17,802 nt of DNA from Draconibacterium orientale. GTDB taxonomy: Bacteria > Bacteroidota > Bacteroidia > Bacteroidales > UBA12170. The DNA is taken from NCBI GenBank assembly GCA_020718315.1, contig DYSK01000009.1, forward strand, positions 9,370 to 27,171. Reading direction: 5' to 3'. Shown in pieces: positions 7,155 to 13,355 of this stretch. The translations under genes were made by a program, and so were the position numbers. The notes under the pieces were generated by a model, which was not told where the DNA came from, did no database searches, and worked only from the letters and a program-made list of their open reading frames with translations. Position 1 is the first letter of the stretch. Each line of letters begins with the position of its first letter.

Positions 7155-7186
7155 TTTGGATAATGAACATATGTGCATTACTTTTG
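7155..7186 (+). promoter_or_regulatory. Bacteroidota promoter of the DUF134-NifX-ATPase operon
   Basis: TTTG (7155-7158) and TACTTTTG (7179-7186, exact TAnnTTTG) are separated by 20 nt. This is the best match to the Bacteroidota housekeeping promoter in the window. The start would be near 7191, about 25 nt before the first ATG of the operon. Confidence 0.75.
7161..7180. promoter_or_regulatory. 20-bp palindromic candidate operator in the -33/-7 spacer
   Basis: TAATGAACATATGTGCATTA is its own reverse complement at 18 of 20 positions; the only broken pair is A7166/G7175. It is centred on CATATG and fills the spacer between the -33 and -7 elements, overlapping the first two bases of the -7. That is the position of a repressor site blocking RNA polymerase. 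The first gene downstream encodes an HTH protein (DUF134), making autoregulation the simplest hypothesis. Confidence 0.6.
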
Positions 7187-7216
7187 TCCGATATTCTTAT
7201 TTGTTAAATATGTTTT

Positions 7217-7828
7217 ATGCCTCGACCTAAAAGATACAGAAGACTTCAGAATCCGCCGGCCGGTTTTGGATTTCATCCCATGCGTCGAAATTGGGAAGAA
7301 GAACAAGCCGTTCAATTATTTTTTGAAGAATATGAAGCCATTCGGCTCACCGATTATCTTGGTTTAGAGCAAGAAAAAGCAGCGATTGAAATGAATGTTT
7401 CTCGACCTACTTTTACAAGAATTTATGAGGTAGCAAGGCGAAAAATGGCGAATGCTTTGGTGGACAATTTGCCTCTAAAAGTTGCAGGTGGCAATGTATC
7501 TTTCGAACATCAGTGGTTTAGATGCTTAAATTGTGATACCACATTTCGTGAAACGAACGTAAACAAAGGAGAAATCTGTCCGGTTTGTTTTTCATCTTCC
7601 GTTGAACATATTAATGGAACACTTGGACAATCTAAGAACAACTCAACTCGTGAAAGCGGAATGGGCGAATTTGGCGTTTGTGTTTGCCCGGCATGTGGAA
7701 ATAGAAAAGAGCATATTGCTGGAGTTCCATGCAAATCTTTGTTATGTGAAATCTGCCAAGTCAATTATGTTCGCGAAAATTCTGCTCATCATCATGCTTT
7801 AGTAAATTTAAAAATTAAAAAAAAGTAA
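7217..7828 (+). CDS. DUF134/UPF0251-family HTH protein with cysteine-rich C-terminal extension
   Basis: 203 aa. The first about 95 residues match DUF134: the MPRPKRYRR start, the FFEEYEAIRLTDYLGL motif (35-50), and a sigma-region-4-like helix-turn-helix (about 50-80, with QEKAAIEMNVSRPTFTRIYE). Then come GG (91-92) and a second half with two zinc-ribbon-like units: CxxC 103/106 with CxxC 121/124, and CxCxxC 155/157/160 with C172, C177 and C180. A histidine trio is at 191-193. Typical DUF134 proteins are around 100-150 aa, so this is a long version. In many anaerobes DUF134 genes head operons with NifX-like and Mrp/MinD proteins, as here. The likely role is a transcription factor that senses metal, iron-sulfur status or redox through its cysteines; this is inferred. 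It is the first gene of the operon, 5 nt before the next. Confidence 0.85.
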   Translation: MPRPKRYRRLQNPPAGFGFHPMRRNWEEEQAVQLFFEEYEAIRLTDYLGLEQEKAAIEMNVSRPTFTRIYEVARRKMANALVDNLPLKVAGGNVSFEHQWFRCLNCDTTFRETNVNKGEICPVCFSSSVEHINGTLGQSKNNSTRESGMGEFGVCVCPACGNRKEHIAGVPCKSLLCEICQVNYVRENSAHHHALVNLKIKKK

Positions 7829-7833
7829 ATTAA

Positions 7834-8148
7834 ATGAAAGTCGCAATTACCGCTCTAGAAAAGAGCAAAACATCAAAAATGGATCCTCGCTTTGGCAGAT
7901 GTGCATACTTTGCTATTTACGATAGCGTAACCAAGCAATTTAGTTTTCACGAAAATGAAGCCAAAGATGCACAAGGTGGAGCCGGTCCCAAAGCTGCTGA
8001 ACAAATCGTAAATTTAGGGGTGAACAAATTGCTCTCTTCCGATTTTGGGCCAAAAGCAAAATCTGCTCTAGATAGCATGGGAATCGAGATGCTTGTTTAT
8101 TCGGACGAGGAAAAAACGGTAGAACAAATCCTGCTCGAAAATTGTTAA
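7834..8148 (+). CDS. NifX/NifB-fold small protein (dinitrogenase Fe-Mo cofactor biosynthesis family)
   Basis: 104 aa, a single Nitro_FeMo-Co domain (Pfam PF02579). Features are the starting strand MKVAITALE, then SKMDPRFGRCAYFAIYD (14-30), the GAGPKAAEQIVNLGVNKLL helix (48-66), SSDFGPKA, and a closing amphipathic helix EKTVEQILLENC. In nitrogenase systems this fold carries cofactor precursors. In Desulfovibrio the orange protein of this superfamily binds a Mo-Cu-S cluster. No nif structural genes occur here, so a nitrogen-fixation role is not supported. It is more likely a metal-sulfur cluster carrier for the two downstream ATPases. It has two cysteines (GRC, and the C-terminal NC). It starts 5 nt after the regulator and ends 23 nt before a paralogue. 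Confidence 0.85.
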   Translation: MKVAITALEKSKTSKMDPRFGRCAYFAIYDSVTKQFSFHENEAKDAQGGAGPKAAEQIVNLGVNKLLSSDFGPKAKSALDSMGIEMLVYSDEEKTVEQILLENC

Positions 8149-8171
8149 TCGATAATTTAAATTCCTTCTTT

Positions 8172-8510
8172 ATGAAAAGAAAAATTGCAATTCCGGTAGA
8201 AAACGGAATCATGACTGGTCATTTTGGACACGCACCGTTTTTTGCACTTATAGAAATGGATGGAGAAAATATAGTGAAAGATGAACTTTTAATCCCACCC
8301 ACTCACGAACCGGGCGTTTTACCGGCATGGTTAAATAGGTTAGGGGTAACCGATATTATTGCCGGTGGAATGGGACAACGGGCTATCCAGTTATTTCAAA
8401 GCAATAATATCAATGTTTTTGTTGGTGCAGCTCAAAAAACTGCCACCGAATTAACCTTGGAATTAGTTAAGAATAAGCTCTCAGAAGGAGCAAATTATTG
8501 CGATCATTAA
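8172..8510 (+). CDS. NifX/NifB-fold small protein, second copy
   Basis: 112 aa, also PF02579-like: MKRKIAIPVENGIMTGHFGHAPFFALIEMD at the N-terminus has the conserved HFG-hAPFF turn, followed by THEPGVLPAWLNRLGVTDIIAGGMGQRAIQLFQSNNINVFVGA. This half is closer to the archetypal NifX-like/ORP-type proteins than its upstream neighbour. The THEPG segment with GGMGQRA is the usual pair of loops lining the ligand cleft. I chose the ATG at 8172; the frame extends to 8142, but that would overlap the previous stop and adds a non-conserved AT-rich stretch. The stop (8508-8510) directly abuts the ATG of the first ATPase at 8511, implying coupling and probably physical partnership. The sequence differs a lot from the 104-aa copy, so the two may have different ligands or form a heteromer. 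Confidence 0.87.
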   Translation: MKRKIAIPVENGIMTGHFGHAPFFALIEMDGENIVKDELLIPPTHEPGVLPAWLNRLGVTDIIAGGMGQRAIQLFQSNNINVFVGAAQKTATELTLELVKNKLSEGANYCDH

Positions 8511-9398
8511 ATGCTAAAATATAAAATTGCCATCGCAAGTGGCAAAGGAGGAACCGGAAAAACGACTGTTTCGGTGAATCTTTTCTATACGCTACAAAAA
8601 ACATTAAACCAAAAAATTCAATTGGTTGATTGTGATGTGGAAGAACCAAATATCAATCTCTTTACAAAAGGCCGTTTGCAATCATCGCAAGATGTTAACA
8701 TCAAGATTCCGGTTATAGATAAAGACAAATGTGTGTATTGTGGCGATTGTGCTGCTGCATGTGCTTACAATGCCATTCTTTTTGTAAAATCAATTTCGCA
8801 CATTGCGGTGCTCGAAGATTTGTGCCACGGTTGTGGTGCTTGTTCTTATGTATGCAATCAGCCCAATGTAATTATTGAAAAAGATAAAAAATTGGGCGTT
8901 GTAAACACCTTTTTTTTGCCAAACGGGGGTGAACTGATTGAAGGGAAAATTGAAATAGGAACGGCTTTAGCAGTGCCGGTAATTGGGAAAACATTGAAGG
9001 CTACAGATGAAAATTCACTTCGAATCATCGATGCTCCTCCCGGAACTTCTTGTCCGGTGATGGAAACCATCAAAGAAGCCGATTTCGTTGTTTTAGTAAC
9101 CGAACCAACGCCATTTGGCTTAAACGACTTAAAACTCATGATTGGTACTGTTCGAAAACTGGGACGAAAATTTGGAGTTGTCATAAACAGAGCAGGACTT
9201 GGCGACGATGCGATTTATGAATATTTGCAGAACGAAAATATCGAACTTCTGATGGAAATTCCTTTTGATAAAAACCTAGCCCGAATTTATTCGGAAGGAA
9301 AAATAATAGTTGAGGAAATTCCTGAAATGTTCGAAAAGTACACGCTTTTGTTTGAAAAAATAAAAATAGATTTAAATGAAACAGATAGCGATTGTTAG
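8511..9398 (+). CDS. MinD/Mrp-family P-loop ATPase with inserted 2x[4Fe-4S] ferredoxin domain (copy A)
   Basis: 295 aa. It has the deviant Walker A of the MinD/ParA/Mrp class, GKGGTGKTT (11-19, signature Lys12), and Walker A' VDCDVEEPN (39-47). An inserted bacterial ferredoxin domain has cysteines 74, 77, 80, 84 and 105, 108, 111, 115, enough for two [4Fe-4S] clusters. The ATPase core then resumes with DAPPGTSCP and VTEPTPFGLNDL. A terminal Cys (295) is notable. Relatives act in iron-sulfur or metal-cluster assembly (Mrp/ApbC/NBP35) or in the ORP complex; this subfamily has no settled function. It likely works as a dimer with, or alongside, the next gene, which is a paralogue overlapping it by 23 nt. 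It is cytosolic, with no membrane helix. Start is the ATG abutting the previous stop. Confidence 0.9.
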   Translation: MLKYKIAIASGKGGTGKTTVSVNLFYTLQKTLNQKIQLVDCDVEEPNINLFTKGRLQSSQDVNIKIPVIDKDKCVYCGDCAAACAYNAILFVKSISHIAVLEDLCHGCGACSYVCNQPNVIIEKDKKLGVVNTFFLPNGGELIEGKIEIGTALAVPVIGKTLKATDENSLRIIDAPPGTSCPVMETIKEADFVVLVTEPTPFGLNDLKLMIGTVRKLGRKFGVVINRAGLGDDAIYEYLQNENIELLMEIPFDKNLARIYSEGKIIVEEIPEMFEKYTLLFEKIKIDLNETDSDC

Positions 9399-10248
9399 CG
9401 GTAAAGGAGGAACAGGGAAAACAAGTGTCAGCTCTGCATTGGCTTCCCTTGCTACAAATAAAATTATAGTAGATTGTGATGTGGACGCTGCCGACCTTTT
9501 TCTTACAATGCAGCCAACGGTTTTGGAAACCTTTGAATACGAAGGTGGAAAAAAAGCACTCATCAATCCCGAAATTTGTACCAATTGCGGAATCTGTGAA
9601 GATTTGTGTCGTTTTGATGCCATTCATTTGGTTGATGGACAAACAACAGTTTCGGAATTCTCTTGCGATGGTTGTCGCTTATGCGTTATTGCCTGTCCGG
9701 TTCAAGCTATTCAAATGTTGGAAAATTGCGATAGTCGCTGGTATATTTCCACCACGCGATTTGGACCAATGGTACATGCTAAACTTGGAATTGGAGAAGA
9801 CAACTCTGGAAAATTAGTAACCTTGATTCGAGATAGAGCAAAAAATATAGCCAAGGAAAAGGAATTGGATTTGGTTTTGATCGACGGCCCTCCAGGCATC
9901 GGTTGTCCGGTAATTTCCACCTTGACAGGCGTTGATATTGCCCTGATGGTAACAGAGCCCACGCTTTCGGGTTTACACGATTTAAATCGCCTAATAAAGC
10001 TGGCAAAAGGATTTAAATTAAAATCATTTGTATTGATAAATAAATTCGATCTGAACTCAGCAATGAGCAGCCAAATAGAAGCTTATTGCAGGGCAGAGAA
10101 TATAGAAGTCCTAGCAAAAATTCCATTTAACCGCGATTTTGTGGATTCCATGGTCAATCAGCAAACAGTCGTGGAGTATTCGCCTAATTCCGAATTGAGC
10201 AATCAGTTTAGAGAAATATGGAAACGAATCGCGTCGGAGTTTAAATGA
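9376..10248 (+). CDS. MinD/Mrp-family P-loop ATPase with inserted 2x[4Fe-4S] ferredoxin domain (copy B)
   Basis: 290 aa, with the same architecture as copy A: deviant Walker A GKGGTGKTS (9-17), Walker A' VDCDVDAAD (32-40), ferredoxin cysteines 68, 71, 74, 78 and 97, 100, 103, 107, then DGPPGIGCP (170-178) and VTEPTLSGLHDL. The second ferredoxin motif is the canonical CxxCxxCxxxCP, while copy A has CN in place of CP, so the copies are diverged paralogues rather than a recent duplication. The start ATG lies 23 nt inside copy A in another frame, a strong sign of translational coupling and of a heterodimer. It ends the operon. No terminator is visible in the 71 bp before the next gene, so some read-through is possible, although a separate promoter is present there. 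Confidence 0.9.
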   Translation: MKQIAIVSGKGGTGKTSVSSALASLATNKIIVDCDVDAADLFLTMQPTVLETFEYEGGKKALINPEICTNCGICEDLCRFDAIHLVDGQTTVSEFSCDGCRLCVIACPVQAIQMLENCDSRWYISTTRFGPMVHAKLGIGEDNSGKLVTLIRDRAKNIAKEKELDLVLIDGPPGIGCPVISTLTGVDIALMVTEPTLSGLHDLNRLIKLAKGFKLKSFVLINKFDLNSAMSSQIEAYCRAENIEVLAKIPFNRDFVDSMVNQQTVVEYSPNSELSNQFREIWKRIASEFK

Positions 10249-10276
10249 TGCTGGTGTATCATATCCGAGAAGTTTA

Positions 10277-10284
10277 TATATTTG
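10277..10284 (+). promoter_or_regulatory. Candidate -7 element for the PLP lyase gene
   Basis: TATATTTG is an exact TAnnTTTG, 35 nt before the ATG at 10320. The -33 region (GGTG at 10253-10256, 20 nt upstream) is a poor match, so only the -7 half is convincing. Confidence 0.45.
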
Positions 10285-10319
10285 TGAATCATAAAAAAGC
10301 AAACCTAAAATTTTAAACA

Positions 10320-11501
10320 ATGGACACAAAAAATGCTGGATTCAATTCCAAATTAATTCACGCCGGAGGTTTTCACGATGTAAATGGGAGTGCGGTAACA
10401 CCTATTTATCAAACATCTACATTTTCATTTCAAAGTGCAGATCATGGCGCGGCTTGTTTTTCGGGCGAGAGCGATGGATACATTTATACTCGACTAGGAA
10501 ATCCAAACATCGCCGAACTAGAAAAAACGGTCGCCGAACTGGAAAATGGGTTTGGTGGAATTGCTACTTCATCGGGTATGGCAGCAGTGAATGTGGTATA
10601 TTTAGGCCTTCTGGCCTCTGGCGATCACATGATTAGTCACAATGCCGTTTATGGACCTTCACGCACAATTATGGAAAGTCTTTATCCTAAATTTGGGGTG
10701 GAATCGTCTTATGTAGATGCAACCAATATCGAAAATGTAATCCGGGCAATTCGTCCAACAACGAAAGTACTATATATCGAAACGCCTGCAAACCCAACAA
10801 TCGGCATTACCGATTTACGTGCCATGGCCAAAATCGCGAAAGAACACAAGCTTAAATTGGTTGTTGACAACACATTTTGCTCTCCTTATCTTCAAAAACC
10901 GTTGGATTTAGGTGCTGATATAGTGTTGCACTCCATGACAAAATTTATTAACGGTCATGCCGATATTGTAGCCGGAATGGTGGTTACAAAAACGGAAGCA
11001 GATTATAACTTGCTTAAACCCATCATGATGAATATCGGTTGCAATATGGATCCGCATCAAGCTTGGTTAACACGCCGCGGTTTAAAAACTTTGTCGATTC
11101 GGATTGATCGTGCGCAAGAAAACGCCATTAAAGTAGCCAATTATCTCGAAAACCATCCAAAAATACAATGGGTTCGCTTTCCGGGATTGAAATCGCATCC
11201 TCAATATGAATTAGCAAAACAACAAATGGCAGGCCCGGGAACAATGATTTCTTTTGAAGTTGCAGGCGGATTGGAAGGAGGAAAAAAAGTGATGAACGCT
11301 GTAAAAATGGCCTTGCTTGCTGTTTCTTTAGGCGGAATAGAAACTTTAATCCAGCACCCTGCCAGCATGACGCATTCAAAACTCAATGATGAAAAACAAT
11401 TAGAAGGGGGCATCACCAAAGGTTTAGTTCGTCTATCAATAGGTATTGAAGATATAGATGATATTATCGCCGATTTAGACCAAGCACTCGCGCAAATTTA
11501 A
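10320..11501 (+). CDS. Trans-sulfuration-family PLP enzyme, methionine gamma-lyase/cystathionine gamma-lyase type
   Basis: 393 aa, full length for the Cys/Met-metabolism PLP family. Motifs: Tyr56 and Arg58 in YIYTRLGNPN (phosphate binding), SSGMAA (84-89), Tyr111 (stacks on PLP), the Asp183 motif VVDNTFCSPYLQKPLDLGAD, PLP Lys208 in HSMTKFINGH, and the closing QHPASMTHS and GLVRLSIGIEDIDDI. Overall resemblance to methionine gamma-lyase is close. However, the position of the catalytic Cys that follows the Tyr in classical MGLs (YGC) is here YGP (Pro113), as in gamma-lyases and synthases lacking that residue. It probably cleaves methionine, homocysteine or cystathionine to a 2-oxoacid, ammonia and a thiol; the exact substrate is open. 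It stands alone between a promoter candidate and a strong terminator. Confidence 0.88.
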   Translation: MDTKNAGFNSKLIHAGGFHDVNGSAVTPIYQTSTFSFQSADHGAACFSGESDGYIYTRLGNPNIAELEKTVAELENGFGGIATSSGMAAVNVVYLGLLASGDHMISHNAVYGPSRTIMESLYPKFGVESSYVDATNIENVIRAIRPTTKVLYIETPANPTIGITDLRAMAKIAKEHKLKLVVDNTFCSPYLQKPLDLGADIVLHSMTKFINGHADIVAGMVVTKTEADYNLLKPIMMNIGCNMDPHQAWLTRRGLKTLSIRIDRAQENAIKVANYLENHPKIQWVRFPGLKSHPQYELAKQQMAGPGTMISFEVAGGLEGGKKVMNAVKMALLAVSLGGIETLIQHPASMTHSKLNDEKQLEGGITKGLVRLSIGIEDIDDIIADLDQALAQI

Positions 11502-11520
11502 TTGGGTTAAACTTTTTTTA

Positions 11521-11553
11521 AAAATGCATTTCTTATATAGAAGTGCATTTTTT
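11521..11553 (+). terminator. Intrinsic terminator after the PLP lyase
   Basis: A 13-bp stem, AAAATGCATTTCT (11521-11533) with AGAAGTGCATTTT (11539-11551), has one G-U pair and loop TATAT. It ends in a six-T run (11548-11553) that is partly within the stem. It lies 19 nt past the stop at 11501. The A-rich left arm makes it potentially bidirectional. Confidence 0.8.
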
Positions 11554-11579
11554 GTTTAAATAAATCGAGCATCTTTCTG

Positions 11580-11587
11580 TATTTTTG
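11580..11587 (+). promoter_or_regulatory. Candidate -7 element for the reductase-rlmN operon
   Basis: TATTTTTG is an exact TAnnTTTG, 17 nt before the ATG at 11605 and just downstream of the preceding terminator. No well-spaced -33 element is seen; the nearest TTTG (11551-11554) is 25 nt away and inside the terminator. Confidence 0.45.
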
Positions 11588-11604
11588 CATCAAATTGTGT
11601 TCCA

Positions 11605-12270
11605 ATGAATGATTCTTCCAAACTAACGCTTTATAAGACAATAGTAAATAGAGTGGAAGAAATTACTCCCGATGTTTTTGTTTTGTCGTTCCTACGAACA
11701 GAAAATTTTATACCGGGTCAAATGGTGGCAGTTGCTTTGCAGCCCAACGACCAAACAAGATTGTATAGTATTGCGAGTGGAGATAAGGAGGACGATTTTC
11801 GTATCCTTTTCAATATTCAGCACCAAGGCTACTTAACACCTCGTTTGAAGAAAGTAAATGTAGGCGATGAACTTTATGTTTCCAAACCCTTTGGCTCTTT
11901 TTACGGCACTTCGATGGCAGATTGCTGGATTGCCGCCGGTACAGGAATCGCTCCTTTCATTTCGATGATGGAGTCGGGATTGGGCGAACATAAGAAACTT
12001 ATTCATGGTGGCCGTGCCGAAAATTCATTCTATTATGCCAAATTCTTTGAAGCCAAATTGAAAGAAAATTATATCCGCTGCTCATCGCTTCAATCGGGTG
12101 ATCAATATTATCACGGAAGAATCACCGCTTTTCTCAAGCAATCAAATGAGTTGTCGGCTGCAAGAAACTATTACATTTGTGGCAGTTCAGAATTTGTTGT
12201 GGATGTACGCGATGTCTTAATCGAAAAAGGAGTGCCTTACACTCAAATTATCGCCGAAATTTATTTTTAA
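11605..12270 (+). CDS. FAD/NAD(P)-binding oxidoreductase of the ferredoxin-NADP reductase family
   Basis: 221 aa, compact FNR fold. The N-terminal beta-barrel ends in RLYSIASG (52-59), the FAD-binding RxYS motif. The nucleotide-binding half starts with AAGTGIAPF (110-118), continues through HGGRAENSFYY (NADP-ribose-phosphate region) to the YYICGSSEFVVDVRDVL motif near 188-205, and ends in IIAEIYF, the aromatic C-terminal tail that stacks on FAD. There is no iron-sulfur or ferredoxin extension, so it needs a separate electron partner, probably ferredoxin or flavodoxin. That would link the ferredoxin-reducing oxidoreductase at 14079-16764 to NADPH; this is inferred. Its stop directly abuts the ATG of rlmN, a methylase that needs reducing power for its radical-SAM cluster, which is a suggestive pairing. 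Confidence 0.88.
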   Translation: MNDSSKLTLYKTIVNRVEEITPDVFVLSFLRTENFIPGQMVAVALQPNDQTRLYSIASGDKEDDFRILFNIQHQGYLTPRLKKVNVGDELYVSKPFGSFYGTSMADCWIAAGTGIAPFISMMESGLGEHKKLIHGGRAENSFYYAKFFEAKLKENYIRCSSLQSGDQYYHGRITAFLKQSNELSAARNYYICGSSEFVVDVRDVLIEKGVPYTQIIAEIYF

Positions 12271-13311
12271 ATGGAGAAAGAAAATTTATTTGGGAAGACG
12301 TTAGCCGAGCTGCAAGAAATAGTCTTTGAACTTGGTTTTCAAAAATATGTGGCAAAACAACTAACAGATTGGATGTATAAAAAGAGAGTAGCCTCTTTTG
12401 ATCTGATGCTGAATCTTTCAAAGCCGCTACGGCTTTCGCTCCAAGAAAAATACGAGCTTCATTTCACAAACTATTCGAATGTTCAGGAATCGGTTGATGG
12501 GACAAAAAAATATCTGTTCCCCGTAAAAAAATATCAATTCATCGAGACGGCTTATATCCCTGAAAATGAGCGTGCGACACTTTGTGTTTCGTCGCAAGTG
12601 GGCTGCAAAATGGGCTGTTTGTTTTGTATGACTGGAAAACAGGGTTTTCAAGGAAATTTAAGTTCCGGCGAAATATTAAATCAGATTTTCAATCTGCCGG
12701 AATTCGATAAACTTACTAATGTGGTTTATATGGGTATGGGCGAACCCTTTGATAATCTGGATGAAGTGCTCAAAAGCATCGAAATATTAACGTCCGATTA
12801 TGGTTTAGCTTGGAGTCCGAAACGAATTACGGTTTCTACTATCGGTATTCTTCCGGGAATGAAAAAATATTTGGAAAATACCAAAGCCCATTTGGCTGTG
12901 AGTATGCACAATCCTTTTGAAAATGAACGGAAAATGATGATGCCTATCGAAAATGTGTATCACCTTCCGAAAATTCTGGACGAAATTCGCCAACACGATT
13001 TTAGCGGCCAGCGTAGGGTTTCGTTCGAATACATTATGTTTAAAGGTGTGAACGACCAACAAAGACACATCAATGAATTGGCTCGAATTTTGAACGGAAT
13101 CAAATGTAGAATCAATCTGATTCGATTTCATCCTATACCCGAAACACCGCTCGAAAGTTCTTCGCACGAAACGATTCTGCAATTCCAAAACGCCTTAAAA
13201 CGAAAAGGAATTGTTACCACCATTCGCGCTTCGCGAGGCGAAGATATTTTTGCCGCTTGTGGCTTACTTTCTACCAAAGAAATGGTGAAAAAACAAAACG
13301 AGGAGTATTAG
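12271..13311 (+). CDS. rlmN: Dual-specificity RNA methyltransferase RlmN (radical SAM)
   Basis: Methylates C2 of A2503 in 23S rRNA and of A37 in some tRNAs by a radical-SAM ping-pong mechanism. 346 aa, normal size. The radical-SAM cluster ligands are Cys112, Cys116 and Cys119 in GCKMGCLFCMTG. The mechanistic pair is Cys105 (seven before the first ligand, as in E. coli) and the methyl-carrying Cys330 in EDIFAACGLL. GMGEPFDN and SVSMHNP-like strands follow the family order. The N-terminal helical accessory domain (1-95) is intact. It begins with ATG immediately after the reductase stop. Convergent with the TlpA-like gene; no clear terminator is seen in the 44 bp between them. Confidence 0.96.
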   Translation: MEKENLFGKTLAELQEIVFELGFQKYVAKQLTDWMYKKRVASFDLMLNLSKPLRLSLQEKYELHFTNYSNVQESVDGTKKYLFPVKKYQFIETAYIPENERATLCVSSQVGCKMGCLFCMTGKQGFQGNLSSGEILNQIFNLPEFDKLTNVVYMGMGEPFDNLDEVLKSIEILTSDYGLAWSPKRITVSTIGILPGMKKYLENTKAHLAVSMHNPFENERKMMMPIENVYHLPKILDEIRQHDFSGQRRVSFEYIMFKGVNDQQRHINELARILNGIKCRINLIRFHPIPETPLESSSHETILQFQNALKRKGIVTTIRASRGEDIFAACGLLSTKEMVKKQNEEY

Positions 13312-13355
13312 ATCTGTTATTTCTATCTCTTGAAATGGGAAAAGTGAAGGCCGAA

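Noticed and set aside
8142..8171. Longer start for the second NifX-like gene
   Set aside because: It would overlap the previous stop and adds AT-rich, non-conserved residues before the conserved MKRKIAIPVE.
7834..8510. Nitrogen fixation locus
   Set aside because: The NifX-fold proteins alone do not show it; no nifHDK, nifEN or nifB radical-SAM genes are present.
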